Assembly: GCF_000002995.4 (NCBI RefSeq)
Contig: NW_025062475.1
Span: forward strand, 2,882,528-2,946,527
Reading direction: 5' to 3'
DNA from: Brugia malayi
Lineage: Eukaryota > Nematoda > Chromadorea > Rhabditida > Onchocercidae
DNA: 64,000 nt
This document shows, piece by piece, positions 1 through 12,100 of this stretch; positions within the stretch are counted from its first letter, which is position 1; the number at the start of each line of letters is the position of its first letter. The position numbers and the translations under genes were made by a program. The notes below the pieces were generated by a model, which searched no databases, was not told where the DNA came from, and was given only the letters and a program-made list of their open reading frames with translations.

Positions 1-46
1 AAAATTCAAAACTGAATAATTAAAATATTTCTTCCATTTATTACAG

Positions 47-1315
47 TTTTTGCGATCATTCAACATTGTGTACAGGAAATTATATTTGTCATCCAGAAAT
101 GTAACTCAAAATGAATTTGAATACAGCAAAAGACATTCATCAATTTCATCGATAAAAACAGATTCGTCATGTCACATATCTTTGTCAACAACAAGTAATA
201 AGTTTTCAAGAGTATTTCTTCATTTATGCTTATCATTTATATTTAGCACAAATCATGTAAACATAATTTTGGATGAATCAATCAATCTAATTTTTTAATC
301 AATTTTTAATTTATGCAAAATAATTTTAGCAAAAAAAAAAAAAAAAAATTCACAGAGAGTATATAATTTTATCAATTGAAATGATAACTTTCATTAATTT
401 TCAGCTTCTAAAAAAGATACGCATACTATCCCTTCATTTTATTCCACTAAAAATTCACCATGTCGAGAGCAAATATTTGCTGTTGATGTAAAGTATACTG
501 AAAAACAAATGCAAAAACTATCGTTTGCTTCTACCACAAGCTCAACACTTCCTTTGGTAAGCAAAAAAAAAAAAAAAAAATTAAAACAATATTTGCTAAA
601 TAAATCAAATTAGAATTAATTTGATCAACTCCGTTTTTTTGAAAATAATTTTGAATTTTGTAAATATTATCACAATCTTTTACAGTAATTGCTTGAATCA
701 TATCTATATTGCAATGTAAAACTGATATAGTTAAAAGTGATAAGTTATCATTGCACATTTTTTGAAAATTAAACTTTTAGTATTGTACAGTGTTGAATTA
801 AGCAGTGAAAAAAATAAGTAATGCATAAAGTTTAATTAGATGTTTTTTTAATATTTTTTTCTTTTTTAATAAATAATATTTTACTAACTCTTCAGATGCC
901 TTCCCTGTTGACACAAACTTCCGTAAACGCAAGAAATAGTTTGTATTCCAGTAACTCTGCTACAATTGGTAAGCAACACGTAACGTACGCTTTCATTTCT
1001 CATTCTGATATTTTCGTTTTTCAGAAAATACTAGATTTCTCACTTTCTTATGTTAACTAAAGTTTAGAAGAAGTAAACAGTTAACTGAAAAATTATTAAA
1101 TTGTATAATTAAGCAGTTTAAGAATTTTTTAATTAGAATTTGAGATTTTTAGCAAATTTTTTGTTTCAGATACTAACACAGATGTTTCTCGATCAGTTGA
1201 GCAAAAGCAATATCAGCTATGGGGTACTACACCATGGAATACTTTATTTGAACAAAAAGTTTGCAGTAATCAAGAAAGTATCACTTCTACGTGGAATTCA
1301 CTATTAAACCATTAA
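47..1315 (+). CDS. 3' end of an unrecognised Ser/Thr-rich protein (last four exons)
   Basis: Four exons join in one frame: 47-194, 405-556, 896-968 and 1170-1315, ending in TAA after SLLNH. Acceptors are TTACAG, TTTTCAG, CTTCAG and TTTCAG; internal donors are GTAATA, GTAAGC and GTAAGC. The phases match at every junction (leftover 1, 0, 1). The 172 visible residues are rich in Ser, Thr, Asn and Gln, and I see no signal peptide, membrane segment or known motif. The last exon has a Trp-containing stretch, YQLWGTTPWNTLF, which may be a short conserved C-terminal motif. The 5' part lies left of the window. An AATAAA at about 1617 could be the poly(A) signal. I do not recognise the family and assign no function. 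The coding call rests on splice-site quality and phase agreement. Confidence 0.62.
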
Positions 1316-3170
1316 AATAATATTTCAAACGGTTTATAGTATTTCTGTGTATTATAAAGATATTTGCATTGATTTGCATAGAACTGTAAATATTTCAAAT
1401 AATTATTTTATTTTATTTTTAATAATGGTTAATTATATGTGATACATTTGTTCTTTTCACTCTTTCAATTTCAATTAAACAAATTTTATTTTATCTTTTT
1501 CGACGCTATTTCTTGTTTAAAAATTGTTTTTTTTTTTTTTTTAAAAAAAAGAAGCTGAAGTTTATTCAAATTAAAATTTTTCTTGTTTTATAATTATAAT
1601 AAGTAGTGTGTGAACCAATAAATTTTCATTGTCAAAATGAATATCTAATAAAATCATTAAAATCGGAGAAAATTTTCAACACTATACTAAAAATCGCGAA
1701 GGAAATGAGAATCTTTTCTTATCTAAAAAACTTTGATTTATTGATTTCCAATAATAAAAAACAATATTAAAATTGTTCCTTGCTCAAATAATAATTATAA
1801 ATGGTTTGCATTGTATTTGATCAAAGTGATCAGGAAAGATCAATATTCTTCCAATCCTTAATCATATTTTAAATTTGATTACTTTTTCAATCATATATTT
1901 TTTTAAATAAATAATTTCTTCATTAAAAATAACTATACAATACTCACATGAATCATCTATTATAATGTTATATCTATATTCATCCTATCATTATTTTCCT
2001 TTGTCAAAAAACATTTTTATTCTCAAAATTTGAAATGGAGAAAAAAAAGAGGGAAAGAGAGGGAGAGAAGAGGGAGAGAGAGGGAAAAAGGGAAAGAGAA
2101 AGAAAACGTGGTTTTTTTTTCACGAATAAATAATAAATGGATTCTTTAATTTCAGCAAATTTCAAAAAAAATTTTTTTTTTTTTTTTTTTTTTTGCTATT
2201 GCTTGCTTTTTTCAAATTAATCAAACAAATGAAACTAATTCATTCAAATAGGATTAAATTTTATCATTAAATCTAAACTAAGCATTTTATTAATTTCAAA
2301 ACTAATATTAAGTGAGGCATAATTTGAAATTCATATTCTGTTGCTAGGCAACTGAACAGCTTTAATATTTTGCTATATTCTACAATTCCTTTCCCTCTTG
2401 TTTATTAATCAAAAAGAAAATTGTAAAATTTACAAAAAAATAAAAAGAAAACTTTTCGTCTACACACTATTTTTGACTTTTTTTTGAGTTTTTCCACATA
2501 AAAAATTGAATTGAATTTTAAATTTAATTACTTTTAAATTTACCACTTGCATTTTTCTTATGATTTATAGTATATCCAACATCAAATTTATTCCATAATT
2601 TCATTCAACTATTTCTTTCATTTATAAATCATCTACTAATTAAGCATTATATTCTCTACAATTATTGCATTCATATGTTTTCTTAAAAAAATTATTTATT
2701 AACTATTTGAAAAAAAAAAAAAAATAACAAAAAATTAAATCTTATTCTTTACTTTTCTAAATCAACATTTAACCATTGCATATATCAAACAGTTATCTTT
2801 AAATAGTAATACTTTCTTCAAAATTTAAAGAAAAAAAACTCTTCTCAATCTTTAAAAACAACTTTTTGCTTTTTGCCCCTTTCTTTTCTTTTTTTTTCTC
2901 CTTTTTCCTATTTTTCGTTTTCCATCAAATCTCATATTTAATTGATAGAAATATAATTTATAGTCAAAAAAAAAAGAAAAAAAGTCAACATAAATTATCA
3001 ATTTAAGTTAACTATTTTAACTAATATTAACTGAGCGATTTGAATTAATATTAGAATAAAATTGCCTGTCTAAATTTTAAAATATAATTTTAAAATTTTC
3101 ATTCTTGCTTTTATAATCAGTAATAATTAAATAAGAAGTGTATGTTTTATGAATGAATTTACACCTTTTT
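1316..3170. other. Intergenic region with a GA-rich tract and an X-box-like palindrome
   Basis: No open frame with splice support was found. The stretch holds the presumed 3' UTR of the upstream gene, a purine (GA-rich) tract at about 2038-2108, a 20-nt T run near 2175, and the GC-rich palindrome GTTGCTAGGCAAC at 2340-2352, listed separately. It is the likely promoter region of ift-139. Confidence 0.6.
2340..2352. promoter_or_regulatory. Candidate RFX/DAF-19 X-box
   Basis: GTTGCTAGGCAAC has the two inverted half-sites expected for an RFX site (GTTGCT and GGCAAC) with a one-base spacer. RFX factors (DAF-19 in C. elegans) drive most intraflagellar transport genes through X-boxes upstream of the start codon, and the next gene on this strand is IFT139. 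Against it: the spacer is one base short of the usual 14-mer, one half-site has T where C is usual, and the site is about 850 bp from the ATG, farther than is typical in C. elegans. Confidence 0.45.
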
Positions 3171-3185
3171 GTTTATAGAAATAGA
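3165..3185 (+). promoter_or_regulatory. Probable trans-splice (SL) acceptor and start context of ift-139
   Basis: A T-rich stretch ending TTTATAG at 3178 lies 7 nt before the ATG at 3186. This is a typical outron acceptor spacing for a spliced-leader trans-spliced nematode mRNA. An in-frame ATG at 3153 lies upstream of this acceptor and would be removed with the outron, so 3186 is the preferred start. Confidence 0.5.
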
Positions 3186-6100
3186 ATGAAAAATGTTCAA
3201 AACAAAGAGGTCAAAGAGCTTGACTGGTCACTCTACTGCAATATACTTTATCATCTTCAAGAAGGTTATTATGGGACAGCTTTGACAATTTGTGATGAGG
3301 AATTACATAAAGCAAACGAATCACATCAACTTATTCTATTTCGATCAATTGCTATGATTAAATATGGTTTCATTTTTTATTTTGCATCATTTTTTTTTCT
3401 TTCTCTCTCTCTCTCTCTCTCTTTCTTTATTGAATTATTTTTAAAAATAAAAAATGAATTTATTATTTTTACTTAGCTTTTTTTTGTCATTCAATTGTTA
3501 AACATTTAAAGAATCTTATATGCCTTTTATTTCTTTCTATTAATTCTACAAATTCTTCAACATCATTAGTTTAAGGTCAATTCTTTAATAAATATATTAA
3601 TTTAAGGTCAATATGTTGAAGTAGTACGATTACTTCATCAACAACATCATGATGCAATTATTGGTTTTGCAGCATCAATAATTCTTCGAACAGCGCATTC
3701 TTTGCTCAAAAATCCAGGTTTTTTTTGTGCTAAAATATTAAGCTTTTACGATTTAAAACAAAATAATTAATTTCAAATTAATTGCAATAAAAAGTTTTGC
3801 AAAAAAATGTTATGTTTTTTTTACAAATTAGATAAAGAAATTTAATTATGAGATTTAATTTAATTACAAATAATGATTTAATTCTTTAATTATTTAATTA
3901 CTATCATAGATCGAGAAGAAATATCGGAATTGGATCAAATTATCAATGAAGCATATATTAATGCAAATGATGATGCAAGATATAATGCAGCAATTGCATG
4001 CATGTTACTTGATAACAATGATAAAGCTTATTCAATAATTGAAAAAACAATCAATTCTAGCAATATTCAAGTATTCTATTATATTAATTAAAATTTTTTT
4101 TTTTTTTAAATTCAAAATATAATTTAAATTGAAATTATATTAATATTGTATGGAATGTTTTTTTTTTCAGTGTATTGTTTTGAAAGCATGGATTGAGCTA
4201 AATCGTGGTAAAGATATAAATATTGCGCAAAAACTTTTTAAAAAAGGCATTACAGCAGGTTTATTTGTTTACATTTTTCTTCAAAGTATTTATTTGCTAC
4301 AAAATTTAAAAATAGAAATTTTTTTCTTTTTTTTTTTGCATATTTTATATTTAAAAAATATAGGGAAATTTGTTAAAATTTATCTGTTATCATTAAATTT
4401 TTCATCAAAAATTAATAGAAGCTAATTTTGAAGAGTTATAAAGCTTTCAAACTTTAAAGAGTTACATAGTAAATAACAAAAAAAAAAAAAACTAACTTGT
4501 AATTATTAAAACAATTAATTTTTTCTATTTATTACACTAAAAATATTATTGAGTATATTTTTTTTGAATGAAATTTTAACTCCAATGAAAATTTTATAAT
4601 TTAAAAATAAAAAAATTGAAATTGAAATTAAAAATAAAAGAAATAATTAGAATATCCTAATGCATACATTGGAATGATACGTTTATTGGAAAGACGACGA
4701 AATTTAACAGAGTTACGTCAAATTCTTCAAATTTTAATTAAAAAAGCTCCAACGTTTCTTCCGGGATATATTGAATATTGTAAAGTATATTTGATGTGCT
4801 TTGATTGGGAACATTGTATGGAACAAATACGACGAACGTTACTTTTACAGGTATTTAATTACAATTATAAAATATTAATATTATTATCAAAAATTAGCTT
4901 AATTTTTTTTTTTCTTTGATTTCACAAATTTTTAATATTTTTTGGAGAATATTTTAAAAATTTTACTTGCAAAAATAATCTTACATTTATTGAAATTTTA
5001 GACAAAAAGGAAAAATATTGTTAGCATTTAGAAATATAATATAAATTAAAAATAATGAATTTATTATTGAAAAAAAATTTTTTTTTTTAGAATGATTGTT
5101 TGCAAGTTCTTTGGTTTGAAATGATAAATGAATTGATTATAAAAGGTCGTATAACAGAAATGGAAAATATTTTGCAAAATTTTGCTGAAGTAATCGAGAA
5201 AAATGAATCAAAGAATTATCAGTTGCATTATAAAATTGCACAGCTTATCATTCGAACTACTACATTTGATCATCCAGCAGCTAAATTTGCCAAGTTTTCT
5301 TCTCTTTTTCATTAAATCTAATTATTTATTCACAAAAAAAAAAAATTAGTTGTAGAAGAGGAAATAAGCATAAGCAAAGTTTAATCAAATATAAATTAAT
5401 TATTTCATTTCATAATTCAGTATTGATATTCTTAGTAATTTTTTTTCAGTCAAGTAAACTAAGCTTTTTGTTCTAATTGCTAGCTGTTATATTTTAATTT
5501 ACTTGATCTAATTGCTAGCTGTTATATTTTAATTTATTTGTTCTAATTGCTAGCTTTATATTTTAATTTATTTGTTCTAATTGCTAGCTGTTATGTTTTA
5601 ATTTAATTATGTAATTTTTTTTGTCATTCAAAATGAAACAAAACAATGTGTAGTAATAAGCAATCATAGTAAACTCATTAAATTTATAAATCAGTTAAAT
5701 TAGTCAAATTTTTTAATTTTTAAAAGTCTTCCCCTTAAATTATATTTACTAATCAAAAATTAATTACTTCTAGAAAGCTACTTGATAGAGTAATTTCGAT
5801 AACAAACAATCAGAACTGTTTATATGAACAGATGAGATTATTGTTACAAGGTGGAGATTTTAAAGCAGCTGAAGCAATTACATTTGAAGCATTAAAAGAT
5901 GATTTTACTACGCCAAATGAATTAATATTAATTGGTGATAATTTTTTTTTTCTATCTTATCTTTTATCAATGATAAATTTTCTTGAAGCTTTTTTTTTTT
6001 TCCTTTCTTTTTCTTGAATTATTTATTATTTAATAAATAATTTATAGGTATAGCACAATGTTTTCTTGCAAAAGGTCATATAAATGATGCAATAACTCAA

Positions 6101-9100
6101 ATGGAATTTGTAAAAGTAACACATCCAAATATCTGTCAAACAAGTGTAAGATTAATTCATAATTACTCATATATATTTGATAAATTATCAGTTATATTTT
6201 AAATTTTAAATTTTTTTTTAAAAATTTCAGTTATATATTTATGTGATGGCAGTATTAGATAAAGAACAACATAAACCATTTGAACAATTCTTTCAAAAAA
6301 TACAAAATGCAATAGATGTACATTTATCAATGTTACAGGTTTACTTTCCTTTTTTTTTTTTTTTTTTTTTCTTATTAAACTTACTTATTAAGCTTACTTA
6401 TTCTTACTTATCCAATTCTCTTCTATACTTAATATATTTTAGCAATTACAATGCTTCAATAAATTCCAACTGAAAAGCTTTCAATAGCTCTCATTTAAGC
6501 AATTTTTTATGTTTACAATAATCGAAGTTAAATTAACTTAAGTTAATTTAACTCTAATTTACTACATATCATACTTTTTTATAAATAATTATAAAAGAAA
6601 ATTCTTTTCAGAGTGTTATTTTTGGTCCAGAATATTTGATATTACTTGATCCAAACTTATTAATTGATATAGCATTGCAACTTTATGAATTTGCACCATT
6701 GACGGTAAATTATTTTTTAATTCAACATGCTATGAAAAAAAAAAAAATTTTTTTTTTAATTAGCTAATTAAATGATAATTTATTAAATTAGATTAAAATA
6801 GAAATAATCAAAATTAAGCTAAATAATATTAAAGTATTTATAGTAGAAACTATGAATTTTTAGCCAACAAATTCAACTAATGTTGTACTCAAAGAAATTG
6901 ATAGAGTTTTGACATTAGTTCAAAATTATTGTCCAGGTATGTATTTCTTGTGATTTAATTTTTTTTTTCTTTTTTTTTTGACACATAAAATATAAAATTA
7001 AATTTCATGTAGATATATTAAACTTTGTCAACCACTGGAAACGTTCATTTGTAATTACAAAAAATTAATCAAATCGTTAACAAATGAAAAAGTTATATTG
7101 CAACTTAATTTTGTCCATTCAATTTGATCAGTTTAAAATTGCTGCAATTTAAAAAATTTTTCAAATATAATTTCAGCATTATTAATTGCTACATATCTCT
7201 TAGCTAAAGCAAAATATCTTTCAATGAATTTTACTGAAGCAAAACAATTATTAGAATGTTGCATTGATAGAAATGATGCACCACCGGAAGCTCATTTACT
7301 TATGGCACAGGTATTATTATTATTATTATGCTAATATTTAGAAATTAAATCGTAATTAATATTCTTTTAAATTTTCTCTTTTATTTTTTCAAATATTTTA
7401 GATTCATTTTCACGGAAATAACTATGAAGAGGCTGGCAAATGCTTGGATATTGGTTTAAGTAATAATTTCAAAGTTCGAGAACATCCCCTTTATCATCTT
7501 ATCAGGGCAAAATTACAAAAGAATTCGAAACAAATTGCTGCATCGATACAAACATTACAGAAAGCAATCGAATTACCTTCATTTAAAGCTAGTGCGCTTT
7601 TTTCATTTTTTTTTGGCGCAAATTTACATTATATTACTTTTTAACACTTATGCACCTTTCAATTGTTTAAATTAAAAAGAGATTTTATCAGTGTGATAAT
7701 AGATAAAGATCTTTCAACAAATCAGTTGAATAGCTTAGTTTAATTTTAAGAATAATTTGAATGTTCTTTATTTATGCTTTATTATAATTAAAATCTTATC
7801 ATTCACCAAAATTTTTACCTCAATAAAATTCTTTTTTGTGATTTAATTTCAAATGCAAAAATAGAATTAATTTAATACTTCAAGATGTGAAAAAAAAAAG
7901 TGAAAAGAAAATAGAATTATATAATTCATAAGAGAGAAGAAAGAAAGAAAAAAAAAATGAAAAAAAGTTTTTTATGATAAAAAATTTTGATAAAACAATT
8001 TTAAAATTATAAAATTTCAGATGAATCGAGAAAACGTGAGAATTTAGAGGTTATTGATGCGGATCGTATTGCAATTTATTTGGAATTAATGGATTCTTAT
8101 CAACAACTTGGACAACTTGTATGCTCCTTTTTTTTTTTTTTTTTTAAATTTCAAATTTTAAATATTAATTCAAATTATATTTAAAGGCAGAAGTTGACGA
8201 AGTGATGAGAGAAGCGCGTAAACGTTGGACTGATAAGACGGAACAGCAACAATTTGTGCTAATGGAAGCAAATTTGAAATTACAACGCAAAGATATTAAT
8301 GGCGCATTAGAGAAGCTTACAACTATACCAACAACCGATGCTAATTATCAAATTGCTCGAATTAAAATGGCTGAAATTTATTTAAATGAAAAAAAAGATA
8401 AACGGAAATTTGCTCTGTGCTTTAAGTATATTTGCTATTTTTATTTTATTAATTAAAAAAAAAAAAGAAATAAATTCAGGAGTAATTCTTATAATAACTT
8501 CTCTTTCAGTGATTTTTTTTTTTTTTTTTAGCAAAAATTATTGTAATAAAAGTTTAAATGGAAAAAAAAAAATGTTAATATTGCACTGATAGTGATATTA
8601 TTTTTATTTGCTTAACATTTTCAAATATTAATTAAAATGTTGGCTTTAATTATGGCACTTTTAAATAATTAAATAAGACTAAAAAAATTCGGATGTAGAT
8701 TGCTTTATTAATTTAGCTTTTAATTAATATTTACAATAAACATTGAAATACCTTATACTAAAAATTAATTAGTTAATGAGTTATATTGCAAAAAAAAAAA
8801 AATTAAATTTGTTATGCGTAATGGATTAATTTATCTACTAAATGTAATAATACATGCTGAAATTTTGATATGATATTTATATCTAATTACTGTTTAAACA
8901 TGAAATAATTAGTAAATATAGTTATAAATACAATTAGAAATCAGAATGACCAATGTATAAAATTTCATTCATAACTGAAATTAATTTAACATTCATTTTT
9001 TTCAACTTTCAATTGCATTTTCAGAGAGATTGCACAAAATAATCCATCACCAATGGCATATGTATTACTTGGTGATGCTTATATGAGCATACAAGAGGTT

Positions 9101-12100
9101 TTGTAATTTCTGCAATTTTCTATACACTAATTTTGTTCATTTCAAGAATAAAATAGAGGAAAAAAAATTTTTTTTAAATTTCAAAAAATTTATTTTAGCC
9201 AGCACAAGCAATTGAAGTATATGAAACAGCGTTGAAAATGAATCCAAAAGATGATGTTTTAGCTGAAAAAATAGGCCAAGCATATGTTCAGTGTCATTTT
9301 TATACAAAGGTATTTTAATTTGATTAATTTTATCTTTATTTATAATAGCAAGAAAAATTTACAAAATTTTAAAATTGAATTAAAAATAATCAACAGAAGA
9401 TAATAATTGTATCATTGCTATATTTTGATAACATTAAATGGCATTAGATGTCTAATAAAAATTTAAATTTAAAGATTTGAAAAGTATAATTACGCCCATG
9501 GAAAGCATACAAAGAAAAGTTTATTTGCAATTTAATAAATTTAATGATTCAGTAAATATATTTAACTTCAAAAAATATTTGAATTGTTCAGGCAATTAAT
9601 TACTATGAAGCGGCATTGAAAAGTGGACGTAAACCAGTGATGAGAATGCGCTTGGCGGAATTGTTATTTCAGCTAGAATACTATGAAAAATGTGAAAAAG
9701 TATTACGTCAAGCACTTGATTCAGATCAAAATCCTATCGGTAAACTGATAAATTATTTTGTAGCAATTTAAAAAAATATAGCTAAAAAGAAAAATTTATT
9801 TATTAAAACATGTATTCAACTTTTTATATTATTAATGATAAATGAATTTATTAAATTTAAAATTAACAGTTTATCCCAATTAACTTTTAAAATTAAGCAA
9901 TTTAAAATTTGAAAAAAAAAAATGGCAAAAAAAAATTTATACATTATACGGTTACATTACGGTGTTTTTTTTTTTTTTTGAATTTCACTTTTGAAGAATT
10001 AAATTCTAGGAGTGTTCATTTAGACATAAGCGGAATGAGTGATCATGTATCCTACTGGTCCTTACTATCAAAATTACATTTTGAAAATGGTAATTGGAAA
10101 GAAGCAACAACAACACTGGAACGTGCACGTGAAATTCAATTATCTATAATTTCAAAACCACCAAGTGAAGTTGCAAATCTTATTGATGAGAAAAAACTTG
10201 CTGCAAAGTATGTCTTTCTTCTTAATCTTCAACTTTTCACATTTTCAAATTTTTAATTTTTTTAATATATATAAAATTGATAAAGAAGTATGAATACTTT
10301 TAAATGTTAAATTTATTTTTAAAAAAAATTAAAACACTATATTATATATTAGGTAGAATTTAGATCATCAAAAAAAAAAAAATTATATACTAGGTGGAGT
10401 CATCGAAAGTTCAAGAATGTAAATATTTTTAGGATATGCTGTCAGCTAGCAGAATTACATTGGAATCGACGAGATGCTAATAAAGCCATTGAACTTTATC
10501 AGGAAGCCATTTTTTTCAATAATACAGATATTAAGGTAAGAATTTCAGGTTAAAAGAAAAATGAATTGAATTGAAGTAAAGTGAAAAAGAAAAAAAAAAT
10601 AATAAAATGATAAGATTGTAAAAATAAAAGATTTTGAAAATTATCACACTAAAATATACAATCACAGTAAGCTGATATATTATCATCAAATAAAAGTATG
10701 AAATGGAATTATATTCCTAAAATGAGTAATGTAGTAATAAATTTTTGTCTTATTTGAAGTTACTTATTCCTTCTTTAATCATTTTGCTAAAGGTATGTGT
10801 TTTATTTTAAATGCAAATTATATAATCTTATTTCATAATGAATTTCATCCATGATTTAATTTTAAAGTATAATAAAGCATATGTTTATTTTTAAATTCAA
10901 ATTACAAACAATATTCAAAATTTTGAAATTTAGATAATGACAGCACTTGCAAATTTATATCTTTCACTTGGCAAATTGGATGCTTGCAATACACAATGCC
11001 AATTAATTCTGAACATTGATCGGAATAACAATGATGCAACATTGGTATGTTCAATTTTATTTTATTAATACATGCATATTTTTAAATTCTATTTTTTTAA
11101 AAAAATTTATTGAAATTTCTTTCTTTTTTTTTTCTATACAGATGATGGCTGATTTATTGTATCAATCTAATGAAGCTGGAAAAGCAACTATTCATTTTAC
11201 ACAATTGCTTAATAGAAATCCAAGTATGTTATATAAATGATTGATTTTAAAACATTTTTCTATTTTCATATTATTTTGCTCTTATTAATTTAATAATTTT
11301 CCTAAAATAAAATAATAAATAGAGCTAAAAATTTATGGAATAAAAATATATTTATTTTTTTTCATTTTTTTTTTTTTTTTTTTTTAAATGAATTATTTAT
11401 AAAATTTAAAGATCAATATCATGCGCTAGCAAGATGTATAGAATTGAGTTGGCGGAGAGGTAACGTGGAACAAGCGGAAAAATATCTTAGAAATGCTCTT
11501 AATATGAATCCACGTGCTACACTTGACGCTGGTTTCAATTACTGCAAAGGACTTAATGAATGGTAATTGAAGTTGTTGTTTTGCTCTTTTTTAAATAAAT
11601 AAATTTTTCAAAAACAAAATTAAATGATAGTTTTTAAAATTCAATTTCAAATTTCTTTAAGAATATAAATGGTGAAGGAAAGAAAAAATATATCATTTAG
11701 GAATTTATCATAAAAATATTAGAATCAAAATATTCTGTTTTTTTTTTTTTTCTAAAGCAAATTTAAATTAAATTTTGATTAATCTAAAATTTTGAGGTAT
11801 ACTGGTGATCCAAATGCAGCACTGCAAGCATTCAATCGTGCACGACGTGATCTAGAATGGGGTGAACGAGCTACTTATAATATGATTGAAATATGTTTAA
11901 ATCCAGATAATGAAATAATTGGAGGAGGAGGAGGAGAACGATTGACTATAATCAAGATTGCAAAACGTTTGTTTTTTTTTTAAAAAAAAAAAAACTTTTT
12001 TCTTTCTTTTAGAATAGATTTGCTATTGGAATTATTTTTTATACAAAGTTAAATTTATCTTTAGACTTTTAAAATATTTTCCAAACAAAAGAAAAAAGTT

